Part shown: in pieces, positions 26,377 through 34,447 of the stretch
How positions within the stretch are numbered: the stretch's first letter is position 1
How the letters are laid out: each line of letters opens with the position of its first letter
NCBI RefSeq assembly: GCF_003060825.1
Contig: NZ_CP028922.1
Location: 3,922,501-3,986,500 of the forward strand
Direction: 5' to 3'
DNA length: 64,000 nucleotides
DNA from: Paenibacillus sp. CAA11
Lineage (GTDB): Bacteria > Bacillota > Bacilli > Paenibacillales > Paenibacillaceae
Program-made: the position numbers and the translations under genes
The notes under the pieces: model-generated
What the model was told of the DNA's origin: nothing
What the model saw: only the letters and a program-made list of their open reading frames with translations
Database searches by the model: none

Positions 26377-26994
26377 CTACTCGCTCTTATTCTTCTTCCG
26401 GCTGGACAGCATCCATTTTACCAGGAAGTACACGATCAGCAGCGCCAATGCGGAGAGGAGGATCGGCATAATGTAAGGAGAAGCCTTCTCATCGATATTC
26501 TCCCATTGTTCTCCAAGAATCATGCCCAGATACACGAAGAGCACCGTCCAGGGAATAACCGCCAGCGTAGTCAAAAGTATAAACTTGCTAAGCTTCATCT
26601 TGGCCATGCCTGCCGGAATCGAGATCGCATGTCTGGCTACCGGAATAAAGCGCGCGGTGAAGATCACCCCTGCCCCATACCTCAGGAACCATGACTCGGC
26701 TACATCAATGTGCTTCTTCTGGATGAGAATATATTTGCCGTATTTCTCCAATATGGGTCTGCCTCCGTAGCGCCCGATCCAGTAAATGAAAATCTGAGCA
26801 ATCACGCCGCCTACGACCCCGAAGAAAACTGCACCTATAAAGTTAATATGCCCGCCATGGACCAAATACCCCCCATAAGCCAGAACAATTTCACTAGGAA
26901 TAACCTCAATCATAAGCCCAAGCATAATGCCCAGGTAACCCAGCTGCTCGACCCATTCCAGCAACTTAGCGACAATATCTGATAGAAATCCCAC
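26377..26994 (-). CDS. DedA-family membrane protein
   Basis: 205 residues with four or five membrane helices and the DedA/SNARE-associated signature: ...EIVLAYGGYLVHGG..., FFGVVGGVIAQIFIYWIGRYGGRPILEKYG and FTARFIPVARHAISIPAGMAKM. The arginines in RFIPVAR and the acidic residue near the first helix are the conserved functional ones. DedA proteins are thought to act as lipid flippases or transporters for undecaprenyl phosphate or phosphatidylethanolamine; which one applies here cannot be told. Basic Lys-rich C-terminus. Apparently monocistronic. Confidence 0.93.
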   Translation of the reverse strand: MGFLSDIVAKLLEWVEQLGYLGIMLGLMIEVIPSEIVLAYGGYLVHGGHINFIGAVFFGVVGGVIAQIFIYWIGRYGGRPILEKYGKYILIQKKHIDVAESWFLRYGAGVIFTARFIPVARHAISIPAGMAKMKLSKFILLTTLAVIPWTVLFVYLGMILGEQWENIDEKASPYIMPILLSALALLIVYFLVKWMLSSRKKNKSE

Positions 26995-27129
26995 TGCTTG
27001 CCCCTCTCTCCTTAACGGTCTCTATTTGCAGTCTATTCTATCACACCGGAGGACATGCATTCTACTTTCCCCAGGTCACCGGCATAAGCTCCCGTGCATA
27101 AGCTGTATTTTGAAAAGGAGTGATCGCAA

Positions 27130-27447
27130 ATGGCCTTCAAGCCACCCAAACACGAAGCCGCTCTGCCCTCCCCTCGCAAAATTCGAAGAACCTGCAGCAA
27201 AGAGCTGTATCGAACGCTGAAGCGCATGAATGTATACCTTTCCAAGGATCTGATTGAGGAGGGCGAGACGCTTTATTACCGTAAAGTCATCGCCAACCTA
27301 ATCTGGATTCATGAACAGGGCGGGAACCGGAAGAAACTCGCCGATTGGTGGGACACCGAAGTCAGCGGAGAGCTGGCCGAATTATGGAATGTCGACCAGG
27401 AAGCCTTAAAACGGGCGTTCCGCGCTGCGTTCTGTGGAACGGCGTAA
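27130..27447 (+). CDS. Conserved hypothetical protein (105 residues)
   Basis: Starts at ATG 27130 after AAAAGGAGTGATCGCAA, a good ribosome site, which is the main support for the gene. The protein is basic and helical (KELYRTLKRMNVYLSKDLIEEGETLYYRKVIANLIWIHEQGGNRKKLADWWDTEVSGELAELW). There is no signal, no Cys motif and no recognised domain. Its last 42 bases overlap the end of the opposite-strand O-antigen-ligase-like gene (tail-to-tail overlap), and no terminator fits between. Function unknown. Confidence 0.75.
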   Translation: MAFKPPKHEAALPSPRKIRRTCSKELYRTLKRMNVYLSKDLIEEGETLYYRKVIANLIWIHEQGGNRKKLADWWDTEVSGELAELWNVDQEALKRAFRAAFCGTA

Positions 27448-29562
27448 CCCGGCGGCTCTGGACGCCAGCTCTGCCGCAAAGGCGCCCGAGCTCTGAGTCA
27501 GTCCAAAACCCCGGTCATTCCGCGCCCCCGGAATGGCCGCAAGCCGCTCTGCCAGCTCAGCATACTGATGGTACAAGCTGCGGCTTGTACCCGCTACCTG
27601 CAGAGCTTCTTCAGCTTTGCCCCGCTGAACCAGCTGCCCTGCCAGCGCCAGCAGTTCCCGCTGCACAGCCGTTTGCTTCTGCAGGCTGTACGGGTCCCGG
27701 GCCAGCGCCCGGATGAACCAGCCTTGAGCCTCGGGGTCGCCGGCCCGGCCAAGGGCCGTCGCAATCCCCCAGAGCAGCTCAGGCTGCACTGGCTCAAGGC
27801 GGTGCCCCTCCTGCAGCAAGCTGGCCGCTTCTGCTGCTGGCAGTCCTTTGGCAAGAGCCAGGCGAGCAGGAACAAGCAGCGGGTTCCACTCAAGCGCTGC
27901 CCGCAGTCCCGCTGCCCGTTCAGAGGACGATGGCGTATAGACCGCCTGCTGATACAGCTCTATGCCGTGTGCAGCAGACCAGCCGGCGGCGCTAAGCCCG
28001 AGCAAAGCCGCCGCACTAAGCCCCGCCGCACATTGTGAAGCAATCTGTCCGCCAGCCCTGTTCGCCCGCCTGGCCCCCTCCTTAGCTTCGTCAGGTCTTC
28101 TTCCTGTCCCACCGCCCCCAAGCACCGCTGCCCAGAGCAGCAAACAAAGCGATAGGTGGAATCGCATGTCAACATCCACCAGCTGGTGCAAAGCCAAGAC
28201 CACAAAGGCCGGCGCCCAGCTGCTGCGCCTGCGCAGCAAGCCTTGTCCCAAAAATCCAAGCCACAGTACATAAATCGCTAGCCCGATAGCGCCTGTATCC
28301 AGCAGCAGATTGAAATACCCGCTGTGCATCTCGGCCCCGGCATAAGGAGCGCTCTGCACACTCCGGTACACGGAGCGCCAAACCCCGCCGCCCTGCCCCC
28401 ACCAAGGGGCCTGTTCCATTAGGCGCCAAGCATCCCGGTACATTACCAGCCTGGATTCCCAAGTTGCCCCGCCCCTCTGCCATAACCCAAGAGGCCGCAC
28501 TAAACCCAGAAGCCCTCTCCCACAGGCTGCAAGCGCCAAGATCGCCAGTAGCAGTGCAGCCAAGAGGAGGAGATGATTCCCCCCTCCTCTCCCTCTTCTC
28601 TTGCTTATTCCTGCCCTCACCTGCCAATCAATGAGCCGGTCAGCCAGCCACATTAGGAGCGGCAGGATGCATAGGCCAGAGACAAGCTCCAGCAGCGACG
28701 GATAGAGCGGCGGAGCAAGCCCGGCCTGAGCCAGACGAATACCGAGCGGCACTGTAGCTGCGGCCGTGGCGACCGTATACAGCACTAGCCGCAGCTTTGC
28801 CCGCGCTGTCCTCATTTGCAGCAGGGCACAGCCCCAGCCCACCGCTGCGACGATCCCTGCCCCGCGCGATTCGGACAGCATGAGGCACAGCGCAAAGGGG
28901 AGAAGGCCCAAGGTGTGAAGCGCATAGCGCCATCCCGCTCGCCCCCTCCCCGCAGCACTGGCCGCCAGCTTGCTCAGCTGCTGCAGCCCAAATGCCGCCA
29001 TTACGGCGCCGAACACGTTCGGATATTGCAGCAGGCCGCCCAGCCGTGCGCCGGTGGCCGCAATATCCGCATCTGCAGTGCGCAGAATGGCGAAGGGCAG
29101 CGGCAGCAGCCCATACACGGCGGCCAGCGCTGTTCCCGCCAGCACTGCGCCTGCGGCTGTCCAGCCGCACTGCAGCCAGCGGCGGCCAGCACGGGTGCCC
29201 GCCGCGGCCAGCAGCAGCACGGCCAGTGCTGCGAGGCTGCTCCAGCGCAGCACAGCGGCCGCGGTGGCCGCGGCCGAGAGCGGGCCTGCCGCAAGGTGTG
29301 CGCCATACAGCGCACACAGCAGCAGCGGCCCGGCCATATAGAGGGCCGCTCGGTACGGGAGGAAGGGCGTAAGCACGCCCCCCCCTCCCCGCCTTGCGGC
29401 CACGCGGAGGAGCAGGAGCGCTGCGCCCAGCAGCAGCGCTGCCGCCGCCTTGAACAGCTCCCGGTCAAAATACAGTCCTGTCTGCATGCAGGCATACAGC
29501 CCCGCGAGACAGACGGCGGCCCCTGCAGCGGCAGATCCAGCGGTATCCTTTGCCCTGTTCAC
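27406..29562 (-). CDS. O-antigen ligase/polymerase-like membrane protein with C-terminal TPR-like region
   Basis: 718 residues from the GTG 29562, with GGAGG eight bases upstream. About ten or more Ala/Leu-rich membrane helices are followed by the Wzy_C-type periplasmic-loop region (ESRLVMYRDAWRLMEQAPWWGQGGGVWRSVYRSVQSAPYAGAEMHSGYFNLLLDTGAIGLA). The C-terminal helical stretch (about 520-690) resembles TPR repeats. In Bacillales such proteins are annotated as O-antigen ligase-like and may polymerise or attach surface glycan; Gram-positives have no LPS, so the substrate is unknown. Base composition is markedly more GC-rich than its neighbours, with Ala/Gly/Arg codons dominating. No glycan-biosynthesis genes adjoin it. 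Confidence 0.85.
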   Translation of the reverse strand: MNRAKDTAGSAAAGAAVCLAGLYACMQTGLYFDRELFKAAAALLLGAALLLLRVAARRGGGGVLTPFLPYRAALYMAGPLLLCALYGAHLAAGPLSAAATAAAVLRWSSLAALAVLLLAAAGTRAGRRWLQCGWTAAGAVLAGTALAAVYGLLPLPFAILRTADADIAATGARLGGLLQYPNVFGAVMAAFGLQQLSKLAASAAGRGRAGWRYALHTLGLLPFALCLMLSESRGAGIVAAVGWGCALLQMRTARAKLRLVLYTVATAAATVPLGIRLAQAGLAPPLYPSLLELVSGLCILPLLMWLADRLIDWQVRAGISKRRGRGGGNHLLLLAALLLAILALAACGRGLLGLVRPLGLWQRGGATWESRLVMYRDAWRLMEQAPWWGQGGGVWRSVYRSVQSAPYAGAEMHSGYFNLLLDTGAIGLAIYVLWLGFLGQGLLRRRSSWAPAFVVLALHQLVDVDMRFHLSLCLLLWAAVLGGGGTGRRPDEAKEGARRANRAGGQIASQCAAGLSAAALLGLSAAGWSAAHGIELYQQAVYTPSSSERAAGLRAALEWNPLLVPARLALAKGLPAAEAASLLQEGHRLEPVQPELLWGIATALGRAGDPEAQGWFIRALARDPYSLQKQTAVQRELLALAGQLVQRGKAEEALQVAGTSRSLYHQYAELAERLAAIPGARNDRGFGLTQSSGAFAAELASRAAGLRRSTERSAERPF

Positions 29563-29612
29563 TTCTGCTCCCTCCTTCCACTTCTAAGCCCTCACATGTC
29601 TAAAAATTCATT

Positions 29613-29643
29613 AAAAAAGAGGTCAACACTTAGTGTTGACCTC
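29613..29643 (-). terminator. Terminator of the methyltransferase gene
   Basis: An 11-base-pair perfect stem GAGGTCAACAC/GTGTTGACCTC (29619-29643), followed on the minus strand by T6. Confidence 0.9.
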
Positions 29644-29653
29644 TCGACCTTCG

Positions 29654-30835
29654 TTAAACCTCTACCCCTTTCGATGGGGGAAGCAAATCAGCGCAGGCTC
29701 GCTCCAGGTATGGTGAAGCCTGAAGAAAGTCGCGAAATGCCTGATACTCTGCCCACAGCCTGTCGCGATGTTCGGATGGAGCCTTCACCGCTCGGATTAG
29801 AATATTTTTGGGCGTATGCTCCATATCAATGAACTCCAGCAGCTGTGTTTTGTAACCCATAATATCCAGCAGCTTGGCGCGAATAGCATCTGTAGCCAGC
29901 GCAGAGAAGCGCTCCTTCAGGATGCCGTGGGACAAGAGCGGCTCCATAACCGGAGCCTCAACCTGCGCGAACAGCTCATGCTGGCAGCAAGGAACGGATA
30001 AAATGACCGAAGCGTCCCAACGTACGGCTTTCTCCAGTGCAGCATCCGTCGCTGTGTCACAGGCATGCAGCGTGACTACCATATCCACCTGACTTAATTC
30101 ATCATATTCGGCAATGTCCCCGACAAGAAACCGCAGATTCTTATATTCGAGCTTCTTCGCCAGCAAACTGCAGTGTTCGATCACATCCGCCTTTAGATCC
30201 AATCCGACAACATTCAGCGTTCTTCGCTGTTCTACCGACAAATAGTGATATAGAGCGAAGGTGAGATAGGACTTGCCGCAACCAAAGTCAACAATGGTCA
30301 GCGGGCGGTCCTGAGGGAGGAAAGGGATAATATCCTGAACCATCTCCAGGAACCGGTTAATCTGCTTGAATTTATCGTATCTCTTAGCATAGACCTTTCC
30401 GTCTTCGTTCATAATGCCAAGCTCAACAAGAAAGGGAACTGGGGTTCCTTCCTCCAGAATATACTGTTTTTTACGGTTATGACTGAGGGAGCCCGCCTGC
30501 TTGGTAGGGGACTTCGTTAAGATCGATACCTTGAATTTCTTACTGATCAAGATTTGATAATCCGCCTCAGGGGTGCAGATCAGGCCCTGCCGGAACGTGG
30601 TCTCGAACAGCCCGGTCAGGCGCTCTTCCGCCTCAGAGGGGCTTAAGTTCTCGTGCAGCACCTTATTCGAATAATGGAAGGCAAACTGATAATTCAGTGT
30701 CTTCTTGATTTCAACAGGCTTAATCTGAACCTTCGTATAAAGGATCTCGCCTGTTTTGCGGCGCTGACTGAGCGTCGCGGAGATCAGGCTTTCCTCTTCC
30801 GCGATTTGATGTATTAATTTCCGCAATGCTTCCAT
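29654..30835 (-). CDS. SAM-dependent methyltransferase (Methyltransf_32-like)
   Basis: 393 residues with an N-terminal region of about 150 residues and a Rossmann domain. Motif I is IVDFGCGKSYLTFALYHYL, then VVGLDLKADVIEHC, VTLHACDTATDAAL and ILSVPCCQHEL. The HACDTATD and PCCQHE blocks are typical of the METTL25/TRMT13-like family (PF13679), whose members methylate RNA, suggesting an RNA substrate; this is inference. Starts at ATG 30835 with AAAGGTAG upstream. It lies 38 bases after the DUF6483 gene, so the two form a small operon closed by the terminator at 29613-29643. Confidence 0.87.
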   Translation of the reverse strand: MEALRKLIHQIAEEESLISATLSQRRKTGEILYTKVQIKPVEIKKTLNYQFAFHYSNKVLHENLSPSEAEERLTGLFETTFRQGLICTPEADYQILISKKFKVSILTKSPTKQAGSLSHNRKKQYILEEGTPVPFLVELGIMNEDGKVYAKRYDKFKQINRFLEMVQDIIPFLPQDRPLTIVDFGCGKSYLTFALYHYLSVEQRRTLNVVGLDLKADVIEHCSLLAKKLEYKNLRFLVGDIAEYDELSQVDMVVTLHACDTATDAALEKAVRWDASVILSVPCCQHELFAQVEAPVMEPLLSHGILKERFSALATDAIRAKLLDIMGYKTQLLEFIDMEHTPKNILIRAVKAPSEHRDRLWAEYQAFRDFLQASPYLERACADLLPPSKGVEV

Positions 30836-30873
30836 GAATGACAGCTACCTTTCTAGGGTTATTTCCTATCCTC

Positions 30874-31539
30874 TTATTCTTCATCGGGGGCTTCGGCACG
30901 TCGTCTAAGTTCCGCAAGCCCCTCCTCTACCTCTTCGCGTGGCAGGTTGCCCTGCTCAAGCTTCTCGTCCTCAAGATTCAGAAGTCTCTCGTAAAATGCG
31001 GTCCCTTCCCCAATTCCTGTAGTTCCGGATTTCAAAAGCCGGTACAATGAATCCTCCGCAGAATCGAAACGGCCTTCTCGCTCCTCATAGCTCATCAAAA
31101 GCTGCTCCGTCTCTACGGGAAGCTGGTATCCCTTCACAGCCGTGCGCAATTCCTGTACTTCCCGGTCAATATTCCATAATTCCCGGTCTGCTCCATGGAA
31201 GGAAGCGTACATAAATAGGTGAAGGGCCTTCATATAGCGGATCACCGCTTCATCTTCCTTGTTCTGCTCCAGGTAGATGCCTCCTTCTTCCTTCATCAGA
31301 CGGGCCAGACTTTGAAGCTTGTCCGCTTCGATCTTATCCCCCATCCGAAATACTTCAATGAGGTCCTTGAGCGAGAGGGAGTTTACCAATGTTCCATTTA
31401 GTCGAAACTGTTTCTTGTATTGTTCATCCAGCTCCCACAGAGCTTCGGTATACTTCTTCTGCTGCTTTAAATTAAAGACGGTAGCGATCATATCCGTCAT
31501 CTCTTCGATCATTCGCACCAAATAATCTCTTCTTAGCAT
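30874..31539 (-). CDS. DUF6483-family helical protein
   Basis: 221 residues from ATG 31539 (GAGAGGACGG upstream). The sequence MLRRDYLVRMIEEMTDMIATVFNLKQQKKYTEALWELDE is typical of DUF6483. An in-frame longer start (31605) lacks a ribosome site. The rest is helical with TPR-like spacing (YLEQNKEDEAVIRYMKALHLFMYA) and an acidic tail. No catalytic residues, signal or membrane helix. Function is not known; it is cotranscribed with the methyltransferase. Confidence 0.82.
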   Translation of the reverse strand: MLRRDYLVRMIEEMTDMIATVFNLKQQKKYTEALWELDEQYKKQFRLNGTLVNSLSLKDLIEVFRMGDKIEADKLQSLARLMKEEGGIYLEQNKEDEAVIRYMKALHLFMYASFHGADRELWNIDREVQELRTAVKGYQLPVETEQLLMSYEEREGRFDSAEDSLYRLLKSGTTGIGEGTAFYERLLNLEDEKLEQGNLPREEVEEGLAELRRRAEAPDEE

Positions 31540-31710
31540 ATTCAACCGTCCTCTCATGCCGCGAATAAAATAAGCCGTGCCCTTACGGGAGGGCTCTTCC
31601 CGCATGAATCAAATTGTAAGTCATTTATCCCGCTATTACCAGTCTACTGCAAACTGCCTCTATTCATTATTTGTACCCGCATGGCCTTAAGCTTCTGCCG
31701 GTAAACACAG

Positions 31711-31746
31711 TAAGCCGCAAAGTCCCAAGAGGGTCTTTGCGGCTTA
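31711..31746. terminator. Hairpin after the alpha/beta hydrolase gene
   Basis: TAAGCCGCAAAG pairs perfectly with CTTTGCGGCTTA over 12 bases around a 12-base loop. There is no strong T-run on either side. It probably ends the hydrolase transcript (stop 31783). Confidence 0.55.
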
Positions 31747-31782
31747 TCATTCATTCCCGTCGCTTGCAGAAGTTTGGACTAT

Positions 31783-32586
31783 TTACCTTTGCTTGCCTTC
31801 GATGACAGTACCTAAGAAATCATCAATAACCAGAATAAGCTGCTCAGGCGCCTCGTACATGCTCATATGCCCTGCACCCTTAATCACCGATTTCGTAATA
31901 TTCGGTCCTTCGGCCGTAAAGGTGCGGTCCAGTGAGACAGCCCGATCACCTTCTCCGGCCACTAGTAGCACAGGAAGCTTGGTGGTGGATAGCACCTCGC
32001 GGCGGTCAGGGCGCTCTCGCATCGCCAAAGCGGCTCCTGCTGCCCCTTGCGGCGGTGTCTTGTAGCCGATCTCCCGCGCCGTATCAACCTCTCTGGCCAT
32101 AGCGGCTTCATGCCCCTCAGCGAATAATCCTGGAACCAGGCCATCTACAAAGGCGGTTATCCCTTTGGCTTGGATATCGGATACCGCTTTAAGCCGCTTC
32201 TCTTTGCCTTCCTCATTATCCGGATAGGCTGTGGAGTGTATAAGACCGAATGCCTTCAGCCTAGAGCTATACCGCTCTGCATGAGAAAGGGCAATATAGC
32301 CGCCAAGAGAATGGCCTAGTACGGTATAGCTAGGAATGTCCAGCTTCTCTAGCAATTCGGCAATATCATCTGCCATTTGCTCAATCGAATATGGGCCCAT
32401 CGGAGCGTCCGATGCGCCATGTCCTCTTAAGTCAGGAACAATACAGCGATATTTCTGCGAGAGTGCCGGGATTACTTTAGCCCAATAGCCCGAGCTGCCG
32501 CAGAACCCATGAAGGAGGACGAGAACCTCGCCTTGACCGCGGTCCTCATAGGCCAGGGTAATTCCATTTACCGCTTTCTTCTCCAT
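31783..32586 (-). CDS. Alpha/beta-fold hydrolase
   Basis: 267 residues with a complete hydrolase triad: nucleophile elbow VLGHSLGGYIAL, Asp in LVAGEGDRAVS, and His in GAGHMSMYEAP. An oxyanion strand LVLLHGFCGSSGYW precedes them. It is cytoplasmic (no signal). It belongs to the large AB_hydrolase_1 group that includes esterases, lactonases and haloperoxidase-like proteins; the substrate is not predictable. ATG 32586 follows GAAGG. It appears monocistronic. Confidence 0.9.
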   Translation of the reverse strand: MEKKAVNGITLAYEDRGQGEVLVLLHGFCGSSGYWAKVIPALSQKYRCIVPDLRGHGASDAPMGPYSIEQMADDIAELLEKLDIPSYTVLGHSLGGYIALSHAERYSSRLKAFGLIHSTAYPDNEEGKEKRLKAVSDIQAKGITAFVDGLVPGLFAEGHEAAMAREVDTAREIGYKTPPQGAAGAALAMRERPDRREVLSTTKLPVLLVAGEGDRAVSLDRTFTAEGPNITKSVIKGAGHMSMYEAPEQLILVIDDFLGTVIEGKQR

Positions 32587-32641
32587 CTATATCAACCTTC
32601 CTTCTATATAAATTATTATAATATAAGTAATTATTAAGCCA

Positions 32642-32668
32642 GCCAGCAGGCTTTCGAAACCTGCTGGC
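32642..32668 (-). terminator. Hairpin after yyaC
   Basis: GCCAGCAGG (32642-32650) pairs with CCTGCTGGC (32660-32668) around a CTTTCGAAA loop, immediately downstream of the yyaC stop. The following T content is weak. Confidence 0.65.
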
Positions 32669-32673
32669 CTTGC

Positions 32674-33213
32674 CTATTTCAAGCCAAAAGCAAGAGCTGC
32701 GGCTGCGGCAATTTCGTCTGCCATATTCATCACTTTATATAATGATGTCATTTGCAAAGCCTGATAGGGCCGTGGCCCCTTTCGGTTTACCACCGCAGCT
32801 AAACTGAAATCTCCTACAAGCGGGAGCTTACCGCCTACAGATTCTGCCGGCTGCAGCGGACCTGCTCCAACCAAGTATGTTCCCACAGACGCATCGCTGC
32901 CAAGGCAGGCATCCACCGCTATAATCACCTGATGCTCCGGGATGCTTAACAGCTTCTCCCCAAGGGTATCCGCATCACAAGGATCCGGCAGAGTTCCAAC
33001 CACAGATGGAAAGCCTAGACCTGCAAGCCTGCTGCCTGTCAGCGGACCTAAGGCATCCCCGGTCGAACGATCCGTTCCGATACAGACGAACGTGACCTGC
33101 TCTCTGGAGTGCTTAGCTGAAATCTCCTGAAAGAAGCTTTCCAGCATCGGCGGCGTAACCCGCCGTCTAAGGACAGGCCTATCTCCTGCGGTAAGCTCCT
33201 CTTTGGCCTGCAT
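32674..33213 (-). CDS. yyaC: Spore protein YyaC (putative protease family)
   Basis: 179 residues from ATG 33213 (AAGGGGG seven bases upstream; the GTG at 33219 is too close). The blocks VTFVCIGTDRSTGDALGPLTGSRLA, IIAVDACLG and VGDFSLAAVVNRKG match YyaC, which is related to the germination protease GPR and hydrogenase-maturation-protease fold, with Asp residues in GTDRSTGDA and VDACLG. YyaC is found in spore-formers and is considered a sporulation protein of uncertain role. The gene supports a spore-forming host. It is divergent from the DUF1128 gene. Confidence 0.92.
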   Translation of the reverse strand: MQAKEELTAGDRPVLRRRVTPPMLESFFQEISAKHSREQVTFVCIGTDRSTGDALGPLTGSRLAGLGFPSVVGTLPDPCDADTLGEKLLSIPEHQVIIAVDACLGSDASVGTYLVGAGPLQPAESVGGKLPLVGDFSLAAVVNRKGPRPYQALQMTSLYKVMNMADEIAAAAALAFGLK

Positions 33214-33336
33214 GTTCACACCCCCTTCATCTCCCTCGATTGTACCCGATTCCTGTAAAGATCACAAAAAAGGTGTGACACGTTAGGTCCCGTGGTACAA
33301 TACGGATGATCCTCTTGTACAGAAAGGACGGGTACC

Positions 33337-33564
33337 ATGGATTTGACCCAAAAAACACAAGAAAATGTAGAGTTCATGATTGATGCCATCAAGAACAAAT
33401 TAAGAATGGCCACCGGAGCAGCCATGCAAGCGTCTGCCTTCTCCGTCGACCGCTATGACGATATTCATGAAGTATATGAAATCGTGATGAGTAAGGAACG
33501 GCTCAGTATTTCAGAGGTTGAAGCGCTAGCCTCAGAGCTTGGGCAGCTGAGAAATACCAACTAA
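33337..33564 (+). CDS. DUF1128-family protein
   Basis: 75 residues; the start MDLTQKTQENVEFMIDAIKNKLRMATGAAMQASAF is the DUF1128 (YfkK-like) signature. Ribosome site AAAGGACGGG before ATG 33337. Small, helical and cytoplasmic; function unknown in the family. A possible promoter upstream has a TACAAT -10 (near 33296) with a GTGACA-like -35. Ends before a long hairpin shared with the pirin-like gene. Confidence 0.92.
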   Translation: MDLTQKTQENVEFMIDAIKNKLRMATGAAMQASAFSVDRYDDIHEVYEIVMSKERLSISEVEALASELGQLRNTN

Positions 33565-33590
33565 ATCTCCTTTTTAATCCTGTCTATAAG

Positions 33591-33633
33591 CAAAGACCCT
33601 AAAGCTGCGGCTAAGCCGGCTTTAGGGTCTTTG
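33591..33633. terminator. Hairpin between convergent DUF1128 and pirin-like genes
   Basis: CAAAGACCCTAAAGC (33591-33605) pairs with GCTTTAGGGTCTTTG (33619-33633), a 15-base-pair perfect stem; T-runs are short on both sides. It lies between two convergent genes. Confidence 0.75.
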
Positions 33634-33651
33634 CTGTATGAATATATATAG

Positions 33652-34368
33652 TTACGGAAGCTCGATGATCATCATTCGAGCTGGCTGATCCGGGCTCATG
33701 CCGGTGATCCGGACGCCCCCCGCATCTTGAATACGCACAGCGTCTCCCTCTTCAAGCATGTAGCTTTCCCCGTCACATTGTATCTCTGCAGCCCCGCCAG
33801 TCAAATAAATATAGATTCTCTTATCGCTAGAGGACAGCTCCACTGTACTTGCTTTATCTAGTTCAGGCAAGTACATGCTGAACGGATAAAGTCCCTCTTC
33901 TGGCCGGTGCCGCTCTTCTGGCACAACTGCAGTTAACCGGTTCATCTGCTCTTCCTGTTGCAGCTTCATCACGCTGCTGCTTGGTTGTTCACCAGACTTT
34001 GCCGGGAGAAACCACAGCTGAATATAGCGGACAGACTCTGACTTTGATGCATTGCTATAGCTGACGTCAATTCCAGTACCTGCGTGCTGAACGTCGATCT
34101 CGCCTTCAGCGATCTTTCTATAGCCTAAGCCATCCTTTTCCTCGATGAGCAGCGTCCCGCTTAGCACAATACTAACCACAATCAAATCATGAACATGCTG
34201 CTGTTTGCCTGTATATCCAGCAGGCAAGGAATAATCATTATGAACGAGCAGACAGCCAAAGTGCTCATTCCCCAAATCCTGATACTCCGCGAAAGAGAAG
34301 CTGAGCTGGCTTACAGCCCCTTGATGATCTAACGTGTGCCTCTCTTCCGATGTTCTCACCACAATCAT
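33652..34368 (-). CDS. Pirin-like bicupin lacking half of the usual metal ligands
   Basis: 238 residues with two cupin halves. The N-terminal cupin keeps HVHDLIVVSIVLSGTLLIEE (the His-x-His pair) and the pirin-specific GEIDVQHAGTGI turn. However, the next ligands (His and Glu in the usual HSE) are replaced by VSY in GIDVSYSNAS. Pirins bind iron through two pairs of ligands (His56, His58, His101 and Glu103 in human pirin), so the metal site looks impaired. The C-terminal cupin is a degenerate YLTGGAAEIQCDGESYMLEEGDAV barrel, typical of YhaK-like proteins. GGAGG precedes ATG 34368. Function unknown; some family members are quercetinases. Confidence 0.82.
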   Translation of the reverse strand: MIVVRTSEERHTLDHQGAVSQLSFSFAEYQDLGNEHFGCLLVHNDYSLPAGYTGKQQHVHDLIVVSIVLSGTLLIEEKDGLGYRKIAEGEIDVQHAGTGIDVSYSNASKSESVRYIQLWFLPAKSGEQPSSSVMKLQQEEQMNRLTAVVPEERHRPEEGLYPFSMYLPELDKASTVELSSSDKRIYIYLTGGAAEIQCDGESYMLEEGDAVRIQDAGGVRITGMSPDQPARMMIIELP

Positions 34369-34447
34369 GATGATCCCTCCATATTGTACGCTGTTAGTGT
34401 ACTAATACCCGTCTGGAAGGGTCCTAATCATGACAGCTGAAGGGGAT

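Noticed and set aside
28816..29832. Plus-strand open frame of 338 codons
   Set aside because: Caused by GC-rich composition opposite the O-antigen-ligase-like gene; Gln/Arg/His-rich nonsense.
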